A DNA stretch of 64,000 bases from Diplocloster modestus (GCF_019042245.1 NZ_JAHQCX010000001.1:310001-374000); one strand, 5' to 3'; shown: positions 28,317-37,255, counted from the first letter of the stretch. Numbers and translations are program-made. The notes: a model not told the origin generated them from the letters alone.

Positions 28317-28406
28317 ATGGATGATACTAAGAAAGAACAAGAGCGTGAGTATGAACTGCGAATTGGCGACCACGATCTCCTTACGGAGCGGACAAGATAT
28401 AACTGA
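28317..28406 (+). CDS. Possible 29-aa peptide gene
   Basis: ATG 28317 is preceded by a good ribosome site (AATGGAGGAAAAGATA) and opens a 29-codon frame rich in charged residues (MDDTKKEQEREYELRIGD...). It ends 15 bp before a hairpin. It lies in the otherwise empty gap after the amidohydrolase gene. The combination of ribosome site, frame and terminator makes it a candidate, but nothing is recognised in the peptide and it may be a degraded gene start. Confidence 0.35.
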   Translation: MDDTKKEQEREYELRIGDHDLLTERTRYN

Positions 28407-28420
28407 AAATAGCAAACGAA

Positions 28421-28466
28421 ACGACCATGCTTGAGCATTTCTACTCTTGCATGGTCGTCTTCTGTC
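28421..28466 (+). terminator. Hairpin after the amidohydrolase unit
   Basis: A perfect 10-bp stem (28421-28430 with 28449-28458) has an 18-base loop and is followed by a pyrimidine-rich tail. It is probably the terminator of the unit beginning at 26975. The remaining 160 bp to 28630 hold no gene. Confidence 0.5.
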
Positions 28467-28629
28467 TGTACCGTTTGAAGGAGTCCCCGCCCGCGCCCCA
28501 AGGTTCTTCCCGGACCATAGTCAAAAATCCTCTAACAGCCAATTTCATTGAATTTACATATAAAGTTTATATTGAGTTTAAACTGCCGTGATAATTTACT
28601 GAAAGATCTTAACAGAACGGAGGATTAAG

Positions 28630-30273
28630 GTGAAAAATAAATGGAATAAGGTATGGAACTTTATAAAACGTCATAAAAAGATGGAAATCGCTTTCGTGTT
28701 GATCGTGGCAGTGGGTGTGGTGATTGTCCAGGTGGTCAGCGCCATGGGGAGCAAAGCATCCATACCGGTGGACCTACCGCAGCAGACAGCGGCTGTGGAG
28801 AGGCGGGATCTGATGAATACGCTGAGCGCTACAGGTACGGTAGAGAGCCAGGAGCAAAAGGAGATCAGTTCGACGCTTCAGAATTATGAAGTGAAGACGG
28901 TGAACGTTGCGGTAGGAGATCAGGTGCAGGAGGGGGATGTGCTGCTGGAGTTCGACAGCACGGATCTGGAAGAGTCTTTGCAGCAGGCCAGGGATGAACT
29001 GGCTGTGGCCCAGGCACAGAACAGCCTGAGTCTGAAATCCGCCCAAAGGGATCTGGAAAGTACCAAGACGAATGTGGAATATCAGACCCAGAGTGATGAC
29101 CAGAAGGTGGAGAACGCGGAACAGAATCTGGATGCCGCGCAGACGAAAGCGGCTGACGCGGCGGCTCAGTATCAGGCGGCTGTCGATGATAAAAATGCCA
29201 GGAAAACGGCTCTTAATGAGGCAGTGGCGGCTCAGGCAGCACAGGAGGAGATCGAGGCGCTGACCAAGGCTTATGAGGAAGCTTCCGCAGCGGAAAAGTC
29301 TGCGAAGGAGGCCAGCGAGTCCGCAGATAATGCAGTGGTTACCGCCCAGAATAATTATGATTCCGCCGTCACCGACCGGGCGAAAAGTTATGAAAGTAAT
29401 GTCAGCAGTGTGGAAAAACAGGAAGATTCCGTTACGAATCAGAAGTTAAATAACTCAACCAGCCTGACCAAACAGGAAGACTCCGTTTCGTCTTACGAGG
29501 AGGACCTGGAGAAATGTACGGTTACGGCGCCATGGGCCGGAACGGTTACGGAAGTAAATGTGGAAGCCGGTGATACCTATACAAGCGGCACACTGGTCAA
29601 AATAGAAGATTGCACAGGATATATGGTAACTGCCAATATTGATGAATATGATATCAGTAAAATCAGCCAGGGTATGAAGGTCTATATAAAAACGGATGCC
29701 ACCGGTGAGGAGGAACTGGAGGGGGAAGTGACGCACGTATCCCCGGTACCGGTCAGCAGCAGTTCAACCGGCACCAGCGGCGGGATGTCCACCAGCACGG
29801 ATGCCTCTTATGAGATCAAAGTTTCGATCCTGACTCCGGCCGAAGAACTCAGGATCGGTATGACTGCGAAACTCAGTATTGTACTGGAATCTGTGGAAAA
29901 TGTGCTGGCTGTCCCATACGACGCGGTGCAGCAGAACGCAAACGGCGACAGTGTGATCTATGTGCTGGACAGCAGCGCAGGGACGCAGAACAGCCAGGTT
30001 CCAGCTGACGGCGGGGAAGGCCGGAAAGAGGGAGCGCAGAAGGCTTCCGCTGCCGACCAGACGGCGCAGCAGAATCAAAAAGAAATCGTGGTGACCACCG
30101 GACTGGAGACCGACTATTACATCGAGGTGCAGAGTGATGAACTCACCGAAGGAATGCAGGTGATTACCCCCACATATTCCACAACGACCGGCAGCGATAC
30201 AGGCTCCGCCATGTTCGACATGGGCGGCGGCATGATGGGCGGCGGTGGCGGCGGAATGCCGATGGGCCGATAG
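28630..30273 (+). CDS. Membrane-fusion/adaptor protein of an ABC exporter (MacA/HlyD-like)
   Basis: 547 aa from GTG 28630 behind ACGGAGGATTAAG. One N-terminal membrane helix (FVLIVAVGVVIVQVVSAMG, residues 19-37), a biotinyl-lipoyl-like domain split by a long Ala/Gln/Glu-rich coiled coil (about residues 120-290), then beta-barrel domains (GTVTEVNVEAGDTYTSG, LRIGMTAKLSIVLE). The C-terminus is a Met/Gly-rich tail (MMGGGGGGMPMGR). Such adaptors hold substrate or cell-wall contact for MacB-type transporters in Gram-positives. The ATPase gene starts 9 bp after its stop. Confidence 0.9.
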   Translation: MKNKWNKVWNFIKRHKKMEIAFVLIVAVGVVIVQVVSAMGSKASIPVDLPQQTAAVERRDLMNTLSATGTVESQEQKEISSTLQNYEVKTVNVAVGDQVQEGDVLLEFDSTDLEESLQQARDELAVAQAQNSLSLKSAQRDLESTKTNVEYQTQSDDQKVENAEQNLDAAQTKAADAAAQYQAAVDDKNARKTALNEAVAAQAAQEEIEALTKAYEEASAAEKSAKEASESADNAVVTAQNNYDSAVTDRAKSYESNVSSVEKQEDSVTNQKLNNSTSLTKQEDSVSSYEEDLEKCTVTAPWAGTVTEVNVEAGDTYTSGTLVKIEDCTGYMVTANIDEYDISKISQGMKVYIKTDATGEEELEGEVTHVSPVPVSSSSTGTSGGMSTSTDASYEIKVSILTPAEELRIGMTAKLSIVLESVENVLAVPYDAVQQNANGDSVIYVLDSSAGTQNSQVPADGGEGRKEGAQKASAADQTAQQNQKEIVVTTGLETDYYIEVQSDELTEGMQVITPTYSTTTGSDTGSAMFDMGGGMMGGGGGGMPMGR

Positions 30274-30282
30274 GAGGCCGCT

Positions 30283-30999
30283 ATGGAACAGGAAATCATG
30301 TTGGATTTACAAAATATAATAAAGAGGTTCTATGTGGGGAAACCCAATGAGCTGGAGATACTTCATGGAGTCAATCTGAAGATAAAACGGGGGGAATTCG
30401 TATCCATCGTCGGCGCGTCCGGTTCCGGCAAATCGACCCTGATGAATATCATCGGTGCGCTGGACCGCCCCACGGAAGGGGAATATCATCTGGACGGCAT
30501 CGATATCTGTAAGGCGAAAGACAAGGAACTTTCCAGAATCCGCAACCAGAAGATCGGATTTATCTTTCAGACCTATAATCTGGTGGCCAGAACCAACGCG
30601 CTGCAAAATGTGGAGCTTCCTATGCTCTATGGACGCAAAGGCAGGACGGACCGGAACAAAAGGGCGAAGGAGCTGCTGGAGCTGGTCGGAATGGAGGATC
30701 GGATGAACCACAAGTCCGATGAACTCTCCGGCGGGCAGAAACAGCGTGTAGCCATTGCCAGAGCCATGGCCAATGATCCGGCGATCCTGCTGGCCGATGA
30801 GCCTACCGGAGCGCTGGACTCCAAAACAGGCCGGCTGATCATGGATATTTTTCACCGCCTGCATCAGGAGCAGAACAAAACCGTCATACTGATCACGCAT
30901 TCCAATGAACTGGCGGAGGAGACGGAGCGGATCCTGACGATCAAGGACGGTCTGATCACCGGGGAAAGAAAGGGGAGTCTGTCCTATGCTGGTGCTTGA
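30283..30999 (+). CDS. ABC exporter ATP-binding protein (MacB/LolD-like)
   Basis: 238 aa single-domain ATPase: Walker [13 protein letters not shown] near residue 46, Q-loop [12 protein letters not shown], signature [15 protein letters not shown] near 149, Walker [17 protein letters not shown] and the switch His in ILITHSNE. This matches the FtsE/LolD/MacB group that powers mechanotransmission rather than ordinary import. Its 3' end overlaps the permease gene by 14 bp, showing tight coupling. It works with the adaptor and the MacB-like permease. Confidence 0.93.
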   Translation: MEQEIMLDLQNIIKRFYVGKPNELEILHGVNLKIKRGEFVSIVGASGSGKSTLMNIIGALDRPTEGEYHLDGIDICKAKDKELSRIRNQKIGFIFQTYNLVARTNALQNVELPMLYGRKGRTDRNKRAKELLELVGMEDRMNHKSDELSGGQKQRVAIARAMANDPAILLADEPTGALDSKTGRLIMDIFHRLHQEQNKTVILITHSNELAEETERILTIKDGLITGERKGSLSYAGA

Positions 31000-32275
31000 A
31001 AATCTAAAACTTGCGGTGATGGGGCTTGTGACGAATAAGATGCGCGCCTTTTTGACCATGCTGGGCATCATCATCGGGATTGCCTCGGTAATCGCGATTG
31101 TGACGGTGGGGAATTCGCTGACGACTTCGATTACCGAATCCATGCAGTCCATGGGAGCGAATAACATTACGGTCGGCCTGCAGCAAAAAAGTGAAGAAAC
31201 GGAAGTATCCGAGAGCGGAATGGAGTTTCGCGGACCCGGACGGCAAAAGGAACCGGCAGACGAAGACCTGATTACCGACGAGATGCTGGAAGAACTGCAG
31301 GCGGAATATACCACTGAAATTGAAGCGATATCCCTTACTGAGAGTGTCGGAAGCGGGACTGCCAAAGATGGGGACAAATATGCCAATGTCAGTATAACAG
31401 GAGCCAATGACGGATATTTTAAAACGGATGAGCTGACCATATTGAGCGGCAGAATGTTTCTGGATGTGGATCACGAAAAAGGCAAATCGGTAGCTATCGT
31501 CTCCGATAAGCTGGTCAACAATATGTTCGATGGAAATAATCAGGCGGCCCTTGGCAGCACCATCGATGTAAACATTGGCAGCCGCTATTATACCTATACG
31601 ATTGTCGGAGTCTATGAGTATTCAGAATCCAGCTTTGGATTCTCCTCTTCCTCTGAGGAGGATATCACTACGACACTTTACATTCCGCTGGAGGCGGCAA
31701 AAAGCCAGAATCATTCCAGTGACGGATATCAGCAGTTAACGCTGGTTACCAGCGTGGGTACCGACGCTACCCAGTTTTTGAACCAGGTACAGTATTTCTT
31801 CGACAGCAGATACCGGAAAAACGAAGACTTCCAGGTATCCGCCTACAGCATGGAGAGTATGGTATCTTCCATGACGGATATGCTCTCTACGGTATCCCTG
31901 GCCATCGCGGTAATCGCCGGAATCTCCCTGCTGGTAGGAGGAATCGGCGTGATGAACATTATGCTGGTATCCATCACGGAGCGCACCCGGGAGATCGGGA
32001 CCCGTAAGGCACTAGGCGCTACCAACGGTTCCATCCAGCTGCAATTTATCGTGGAGGCGGTCATTATTTGTTTGATTGGTGGGATAATTGGTATTATACT
32101 GGGAGTGGGACTTGGTTCGGTCGCAGCGAAGTTATTGGGATACGCGGCCAAAGCATCTGTGCTCAGTATCGTTGTATCGGTACTGTTCTCCATGGCGATC
32201 GGCGTGTTCTTCGGATTCTATCCGGCGAACAAAGCGGCGAAGCTGGACCCGATCGAAGCGCTGCGCTATGAATAG
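30986..32275 (+). CDS. ABC exporter permease (MacB/FtsX family)
   Basis: 429 aa with the MacB topology: one N-terminal membrane helix (AFLTMLGIIIGIASVIAIV), a large extracytoplasmic domain of about 240 residues, and three C-terminal helices containing the FtsX motif ERTREIGTRKALGATNGSI. The extracytoplasmic part has a Ser/Glu-rich loop near residue 215. With its partners it probably exports a peptide, antibiotic or lipid-like compound. The downstream two-component system suggests the complex answers to envelope stress. Confidence 0.92.
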   Translation: MLVLENLKLAVMGLVTNKMRAFLTMLGIIIGIASVIAIVTVGNSLTTSITESMQSMGANNITVGLQQKSEETEVSESGMEFRGPGRQKEPADEDLITDEMLEELQAEYTTEIEAISLTESVGSGTAKDGDKYANVSITGANDGYFKTDELTILSGRMFLDVDHEKGKSVAIVSDKLVNNMFDGNNQAALGSTIDVNIGSRYYTYTIVGVYEYSESSFGFSSSSEEDITTTLYIPLEAAKSQNHSSDGYQQLTLVTSVGTDATQFLNQVQYFFDSRYRKNEDFQVSAYSMESMVSSMTDMLSTVSLAIAVIAGISLLVGGIGVMNIMLVSITERTREIGTRKALGATNGSIQLQFIVEAVIICLIGGIIGIILGVGLGSVAAKLLGYAAKASVLSIVVSVLFSMAIGVFFGFYPANKAAKLDPIEALRYE

Positions 32276-32288
32276 ATGAGAGGGGACG

Positions 32289-32972
32289 ATGGGAATGAAT
32301 ACGATCTGTATTGCCGAAGACGATACGCATATCCGCGGACTCATGGTGGAGTACTTAAACCGGGAAGGTTTTCGTATTCTGGAAGCAAATGACGGCCAGC
32401 AGGCGCTTAAGTGCCTGGAGAACTTGCAGGTGGATCTTCTGATAACGGATCTGATGATGCCCCGGGTCAATGGAATCGAATTGATCACGGAAGTGCGCAA
32501 GATAGACCGGGATATTCCGGTGCTGATTATAACGGCCAAAGAGATGTTTGAGGACAAAAAGATGGGATTCCTGGCCGGTGCCGACGACTATATGGTAAAA
32601 CCTATAGATATGGATGAGATGGTACTGAGGGTCCGGGCGCTGCTGCGGCGCGCCAAATACGCCAGAGAACAGCGGATCGAATACCACGATACGGTATTAG
32701 ATTACAGTAACTATGGATTCTTTATCAAAGGCCAGCCCATCGACTTGGCGAGAAAGGAATTCGAGATCCTGTTTTTGTTCATGTCCAATCCCAACAAGAT
32801 ATTCACACGGCAGCAGATCATGGACCACGTGTGGGGAAGGGATGCCAACAGCGTCGACCGGACGGTGGATGTGCATATCAACCGGATCCGAGATAAACTG
32901 GCGGACAATGAGGACATTAAAATCAGTACGGTGAGAGGACTGGGCTATAAACTGGTAAGAAATTATGAATAA
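32289..32972 (+). CDS. OmpR/PhoB-family response regulator
   Basis: 227 aa. The receiver domain has the acidic pair AEDD near residue 11, phospho-acceptor Asp54 in LITDLMMP and Lys in DYMVKP. The C-terminal winged helix has GQPIDLARKEFEILFLF and HVWGRDANSVDRTVDVHI. It starts 13 bp after the exporter permease gene and overlaps the kinase gene by 8 bp, so exporter and sensor form one transcription unit. It probably regulates the exporter operon itself (inference). Confidence 0.94.
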   Translation: MGMNTICIAEDDTHIRGLMVEYLNREGFRILEANDGQQALKCLENLQVDLLITDLMMPRVNGIELITEVRKIDRDIPVLIITAKEMFEDKKMGFLAGADDYMVKPIDMDEMVLRVRALLRRAKYAREQRIEYHDTVLDYSNYGFFIKGQPIDLARKEFEILFLFMSNPNKIFTRQQIMDHVWGRDANSVDRTVDVHINRIRDKLADNEDIKISTVRGLGYKLVRNYE

Positions 32973-34377
32973 TCAGACGGATAGTCAACAAAAGAATAGT
33001 CAGCTCAAGAACAGTCAACCAAAGAATAGACGGCAAACGAAGATCCGGAACAAACATATTAAATTTTATAATTCCATAAGCTTTAAGCTGACAGTCATTG
33101 TTTTCCTGTCCTTTGCGGTGACGAACCTGATATCATCCGGTATCCTGAATCAGGTTGAGCGGCCCAGGGTAGAGGGATTTATGGAAGACCAGTTAAGAGG
33201 GAAACTTCTGGATTTTGAAAGAATATACAATGAACTGGGAATACATCCGAACGAGGCAGCCAAGTATTTCGCAGACCCTTCCATAGAGGTAAGGGTCTGT
33301 TCGGATGTCCGGGAACTAGTGGAAGAAGGCTTAATAAGTGAGGAAGGGGCCTTAAAAGTGGACAAGGGTGAAGCAGTAAATCTTCCGCCCGACAGAGACA
33401 GGCGCCTCCCCTGCTCCATTGGAAAAATTGGAAACCAGGTCGTAGTGATTTCCCCCCATGTAATGCGGAATTTTGCCAGCCAGTTTGACCGGTATCAGAA
33501 ATTATTCATACTGATCACCATGCTCTTAGGGCTGATGCTGGTTTGGCTGGTAATCCATCTGGCGGTAAAGAGAATAAAAAAAGTCAATCAGGGAGTAACA
33601 GAGATCGCCGGAGGCAATTTTGACATCCTGCTTCCGGAGATGGGGAACGACGAAATGTCGGAGCTTTCCCATAATTTCAACATCATGGCGGAAGAACTTC
33701 GGTCAAACGAGTACCTGCACAAGGAATTCGTCTCCTCCGTCTCCCACGAGTTCAAAACCCCCATCGCCTCCATGAAAGGATACGCCAAGGCCTTAAAAGA
33801 GCAAACCTTAAGTGAAGAAAAGAGGTCCCAATATCTGGATATACTGATCGAAGAGAGCGGCAGGCTTTCGAATCTGGCGACCAATCTTTTAAGAATATCG
33901 GAGTTAAACCATGTGGTAATACAGAAACAGTTCCAGACAATCCAACTGGACGAGCAGATCCGGGATATCCTCATCCGCCTGCAGAATAAATGGGAAGAAA
34001 AAGATCTGAACCTGGAGCTGGAACTGGATGAAATCGCCTATTCATGCGACGAGGAGCTGCTCCATAATGTCTGGTACAATCTGCTCATAAACGCAATAAA
34101 GTTCAGCCCCACCGGCGGTACTCTCTGGATCACCCTGAAACAGCAAAACACACATATCCTATTCCGTGTCAAAGACGAAGGTCCGGGAATAGCGGAAGAA
34201 GACCAGGAACGCATCTTCCACAATTTCTACAAAGTAGACCGTTCCAGGAACACAGAGGGCAACGGCCTGGGCCTTCCGCTGGCTTTAAAAATCGTCCAGC
34301 TCCACGAAGGAACGATCCGTGTGGAAAGCGAACCCGGCCGGGGAGCCAGCTTCATAGTCGAACTTCCAGGCCATTAG
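32965..34377 (+). CDS. Sensor histidine kinase
   Basis: 470 aa. A basic Gln/Asn/Lys-rich N-terminus precedes membrane helix 1 (about 38-56), an extracytoplasmic sensor region of about 120 residues, helix 2 (about 173-193) and a HAMP domain. The H-box is SSVSHEFKTPIASMKGYA with the phospho-His near residue 257, followed by the N-box HNVWYNLLINAIKFSP, G1 VKDEGPGIAEED and G2 NGLGLPLALKIV. It phosphorylates the adjacent response regulator. The stimulus is unknown. Confidence 0.94.
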   Translation: MNNQTDSQQKNSQLKNSQPKNRRQTKIRNKHIKFYNSISFKLTVIVFLSFAVTNLISSGILNQVERPRVEGFMEDQLRGKLLDFERIYNELGIHPNEAAKYFADPSIEVRVCSDVRELVEEGLISEEGALKVDKGEAVNLPPDRDRRLPCSIGKIGNQVVVISPHVMRNFASQFDRYQKLFILITMLLGLMLVWLVIHLAVKRIKKVNQGVTEIAGGNFDILLPEMGNDEMSELSHNFNIMAEELRSNEYLHKEFVSSVSHEFKTPIASMKGYAKALKEQTLSEEKRSQYLDILIEESGRLSNLATNLLRISELNHVVIQKQFQTIQLDEQIRDILIRLQNKWEEKDLNLELELDEIAYSCDEELLHNVWYNLLINAIKFSPTGGTLWITLKQQNTHILFRVKDEGPGIAEEDQERIFHNFYKVDRSRNTEGNGLGLPLALKIVQLHEGTIRVESEPGRGASFIVELPGH

Positions 34378-34395
34378 TCTATGCATAAAGTGGAC

Positions 34396-34556
34396 AAGGG
34401 GGGCCTCCGGAATAGGAGAAAAAAGTAACGGGTGCCGGATCGCTTGAGGCCGTGCCTAAGAACGGGTGACTCCGAAGAGGACGAAACCCGTTCTTTGGCA
34501 CGGCCACAGGCGATCCGGCGCCCGTTACTTTTTTCTCCCATCCCGGAGCCCCCTTG
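34396..34556. repeat. Giant imperfect inverted repeat (about 70-bp stem)
   Basis: Positions 34396-34467 pair with 34486-34556 over nearly the whole length with only a few mismatches, leaving an 18-base loop. Shared blocks include GGAGAAAAAAGTAACGGG, GCCGGATCG, GGCCGTGCC and AAGAACGGGT. It lies directly after the histidine-kinase gene. It may act as a two-way terminator because A- and T-runs lie within each arm, but its size suggests a palindromic repetitive element. Confidence 0.85.
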
Positions 34557-34617
34557 CCCCTTCACACTCCGGCCTTATATCAATATATTACATTTATATT
34601 AAATCGAAAATACCTAG

Positions 34618-34646
34618 TTGACATATTATATTATATGATATATAGT
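34618..34646 (+). promoter_or_regulatory. Promoter and likely PadR operator
   Basis: TTGACA (34618-34623), a 17-bp spacer and TATAGT (34641-34646). TAGTATTG is repeated at 34643-34650 and 34660-34667 within a TA-rich dyad region, as expected for an autoregulated padR-type operator (inference). Confidence 0.65.
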
Positions 34647-34733
34647 ATTGACTATAAAATAGTATTGCGAGTTGAATAATATTGAACTGTTTATATTATC
34701 ATATGAGGAATACAATGTAAGGGAGTGGATTGC

Positions 34734-35051
34734 ATGGTATTTAACACAGGTGCAGCCCTTCTGGACGCGATCGTATTAGCTGTAGTATCCAAGGAACAGA
34801 ACGGAACTTACGGCTATAAGATCACCCAGGATGTGCGGCAGGTTATCGAGGTTTCAGAATCGACGCTGTATCCGGTACTGCGAAGGCTGCAAAAGGATGC
34901 CTGTCTGGAAGTGTACGACATGGAATGCGGCGGAAGAAACCGGAGATATTATAAGATAACGGAAAAGGGAACCGTTCAGCTAAACCTTTATAAAACAGAG
35001 TGGAAAGCTTACTCTACAAAAATATCAATGTTGTTCGCGGGGAGGATATAG
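34734..35051 (+). CDS. PadR-family transcriptional regulator
   Basis: 105 aa from ATG 34734, which has AAGGGAG at a proper distance (GTG 34725 overlaps it). The winged-helix PadR fold is shown by LDAIVLAVVSKEQNGTYGY, the recognition segment SESTLYPVLRRLQKD and wing GGRNRRYYKITEKG. The partner genes downstream (DUF1700, DUF4097, PspC) are the usual companions of this PadR subgroup. It probably represses the operon until an envelope signal is sensed (inference). Confidence 0.92.
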   Translation: MVFNTGAALLDAIVLAVVSKEQNGTYGYKITQDVRQVIEVSESTLYPVLRRLQKDACLEVYDMECGGRNRRYYKITEKGTVQLNLYKTEWKAYSTKISMLFAGRI

Positions 35052-35054
35052 AGG

Positions 35055-35741
35055 ATGAACAGAGCAGAATTTATGAAAGAATTAGAGTTCCTGCTTCAGG
35101 ACGTAACCGACAGTGAAAGAGAAGAGGCACTGCAATACTATAACGATTATTTTGACGATGCAGGCCCGGAAAATGAACCTGCCGTCATAGAGGAACTGGA
35201 CAGTCCGGAGAAAGTGGCTGCCATCATCAAAAACGGCCTGAATTATAATGACCGGGAAGCGGGAGAATTTACCGAAACCGGCTACAGCGATATCCGGTTC
35301 AACACAAAGAAAGAGGTAAGCCGGCACGAGAACCCGAATGAAAAACAATATGAATATGACAAACGGCCGAAAGATACCGCCAAGATTATCCTGATTATCG
35401 TTCTCTGCCTGCTGGCATCACCGATTATCGTGCCTGTGGGCGGTGGGATCCTGGGACTGTGTGTAGGAATCTTCGGAGGGGCGATCGGATTATTTGTAGC
35501 TCTTCTGGTTGGAACAATCGGGCTGTTAGTAGCGGGTGTTGCGGTCTTTGTAATTGGTATCTTTAACATGTTTACCGGGCCGGCCACGGGCCTTGTTTTG
35601 ACCGGGATCGGCTGTATCCTGTTTGCAGTGGGGATGCTGCTGACTATATTAGTAGTCTGGATCTGTGCAAAACTGATCCCCTGTATCATCAGAGGAATCG
35701 TAAACCTGTTCAGCAGATTATTCCATAGAGGGAGGGTGTAA
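35055..35741 (+). CDS. DUF1700/HAAS-domain membrane protein
   Basis: 228 aa. The N-terminal HAAS domain is evident: MNRAEFMKELEFLLQDVTD, ending in a YNDYFDDAG segment and SPEKVAAIIK. A charged linker then leads to three or four Gly/Val/Ile-rich membrane helices from residue 108. HAAS proteins are thought to pair with PadR regulators and tether them or sense membrane state. It starts 3 bp after the padR stop. Confidence 0.88.
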   Translation: MNRAEFMKELEFLLQDVTDSEREEALQYYNDYFDDAGPENEPAVIEELDSPEKVAAIIKNGLNYNDREAGEFTETGYSDIRFNTKKEVSRHENPNEKQYEYDKRPKDTAKIILIIVLCLLASPIIVPVGGGILGLCVGIFGGAIGLFVALLVGTIGLLVAGVAVFVIGIFNMFTGPATGLVLTGIGCILFAVGMLLTILVVWICAKLIPCIIRGIVNLFSRLFHRGRV

Positions 35742-35744
35742 GAA

Positions 35745-36665
35745 ATGAAAAAATTTACTGGAATCTGCCTGATTGTCAGTGCGATTATTCTGGCTGCCGG
35801 TATCGCGTGCTGTACCGCCGGAGCGGCCATGGGATTTACCTGGAGCGATTTTAAATACTCTGCCCGGCTGGGTAACAGCTGGATCTTTAGGACCGTCGCT
35901 TACTGGAATGATGTGGAAGGATTTGATGATTATGATGTGACTGATTGGGACGATTACGATCCTGACATTGACACCGGCGACTTTGATGTAAATACCGGAG
36001 ATATAGATATCAATGAGATGGAAACCAGAGATGGTGAGCACATGCGTGTGGGTATGGAAAATGTGCGGGAACTGGATGTGGAAATCAAAAACGGCACGCT
36101 GCGGATCGAGCCGTCGGCCGATGGCACCATGTATATGGAAGCCTGGGGTTATCTGAAAAAGCTGGATTTCGGGCAGGACGATGATGAATTTAAAATCAAG
36201 GACCGTTCCAGGACAAAGGACCGCTATAAAAAGAGTGTGGTCATCTATGTACCGGATGGCTATACATTTACCAAAACTAAGATCAGCCTGGGGGCAGGCG
36301 CGGGCTATATCGAAAGCATGACGGTCAGCGAGGAGGCAAAGTTCGAACTGGGTGCCGGTGAACTGGAGGTGAACCAATTTACCGGAGGTGAACTTAAGAT
36401 TCAATGCGGAGTCGGCAGGCTGAGCCTGAACGGATCGGTAAACGCAGATGTAGATGTGGAGTGCGGAATAGGCGATACCCTGGTGCAGCTTGCCAACGCG
36501 GAGAACGAGTTTAATTATGACATGCAGTGCGGCATCGGAAGCATTGATCTGAATGGGAATTCGTATACTGCGCTGGGAGCCCGGAAAAAAATAAATAATG
36601 ATGCAATGAATGAATTTGATCTTGAATGTGGGATCGGTACGATCCAGGTAGATATGGGGCGATAG
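35745..36665 (+). CDS. DUF4097-family beta-repeat protein
   Basis: 306 aa. An N-terminal membrane anchor or signal helix (residues 5-30) is followed by an Asp/Tyr-rich stretch (about 60-95) and then a right-handed beta-helix-like region with repeats such as LGAGELEVNQFTGGELKIQ, CGIGDTLVQL, CGIGSIDLNG and CGIGTIQVDMG. The regular CG(I/V)G steps show four or five coils. This is the standard DUF4097 partner of PadR/HAAS operons and probably faces the outside. Exact role is unknown. Confidence 0.85.
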   Translation: MKKFTGICLIVSAIILAAGIACCTAGAAMGFTWSDFKYSARLGNSWIFRTVAYWNDVEGFDDYDVTDWDDYDPDIDTGDFDVNTGDIDINEMETRDGEHMRVGMENVRELDVEIKNGTLRIEPSADGTMYMEAWGYLKKLDFGQDDDEFKIKDRSRTKDRYKKSVVIYVPDGYTFTKTKISLGAGAGYIESMTVSEEAKFELGAGELEVNQFTGGELKIQCGVGRLSLNGSVNADVDVECGIGDTLVQLANAENEFNYDMQCGIGSIDLNGNSYTALGARKKINNDAMNEFDLECGIGTIQVDMGR

Positions 36666-36725
36666 CCGGGAGCACGAAAATAAGTGGTAATATATCAGTA
36701 AGCCAAAAGGGCAGGAGGAATCGAA

Positions 36726-36932
36726 ATGAATGTAGAACAGAAAAAATTATACAGATCCAGAAGTAAGAGAATGATATGCGGAGTCTGCGGAGGCGTTGGG
36801 GAATATCTGAATATTGATCCCACCGTGATCCGGTTGTTATGGGTGGTCCTGAGCTTTGTGGGATTTGCCGGAATCATTGCCTATATTATTGCGGCCATCA
36901 TTATACCGGAAGAACCATATAACCAGCAGTAA
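36726..36932 (+). CDS. PspC-domain small membrane protein
   Basis: 68 aa. KLYRSRSKRMICGVCGGVGEYLNIDPTVIRL-type PspC start, then one long hydrophobic segment (LLWVVLSFVGFAGIIAYII). In other bacteria PspC relays membrane stress. A ribosome site (GGCAGGAGGAAT) precedes ATG 36726. It is the last gene of the padR operon and probably part of the same envelope-stress module. Confidence 0.92.
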   Translation: MNVEQKKLYRSRSKRMICGVCGGVGEYLNIDPTVIRLLWVVLSFVGFAGIIAYIIAAIIIPEEPYNQQ

Positions 36933-36963
36933 CATATAGCGTTCGAGGTATAAAGGACGGGAA

Positions 36964-37013
36964 AACAGGCGATACTCCAGTTGTCAAATATTTGGAAAGG
37001 GGTATCGCCTGTT
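36964..37013 (+). promoter_or_regulatory. 5'-leader hairpin enclosing the ribosome site of the spore protein gene
   Basis: 36964-36978 pairs with 36999-37013 (15 bp, one G/T wobble) with a 20-base loop. The GGGG of the only possible ribosome site (AAAGGGG, 36996-37002) lies in the 3' arm and the ATG begins at 37014, the first base after the stem. Translation should therefore be inhibited while the hairpin is closed (structure seen; regulation inferred). Confidence 0.65.
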
Positions 37014-37223
37014 ATGTCAAAGAAAAAAGATAAACCAATCAACCTTCATGAAATAGAACCGGAAGAGCAGCTGAAATATGAAATCGCAGAAGAGCTGGGA
37101 CTTCTGGACCGGGTACTGACCGATGGGTGGAAGTCGCTGTCAGCGAAGGAGACCGGACGCATCGGAGGAATGATGACCCGCCGGAAAAAGCAGATTAAGG
37201 AGGAAGCGCTCAGAGAACTTTGA
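37014..37223 (+). CDS. Small acid-soluble spore protein, alpha/beta type (divergent)
   Basis: 69 aa from ATG 37014. Two SASP signatures are visible: KYEIAEELGLLDRV, which contains the Glu-Ile-Ala-Glu germination-protease site, and SAKETGRIGGMMTRRKK, equivalent to the GSVGGEMTK motif. Such proteins coat spore DNA and are degraded on germination. The N-terminal extension KKKDKPINLHE is longer than in the Bacillus proteins. It is a single-gene unit with its own leader hairpin and a downstream hairpin. Confidence 0.85.
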   Translation: MSKKKDKPINLHEIEPEEQLKYEIAEELGLLDRVLTDGWKSLSAKETGRIGGMMTRRKKQIKEEALREL

Positions 37224-37255
37224 AGAAAAGAGCTTATGCGCTATGGGGCCGGGAT

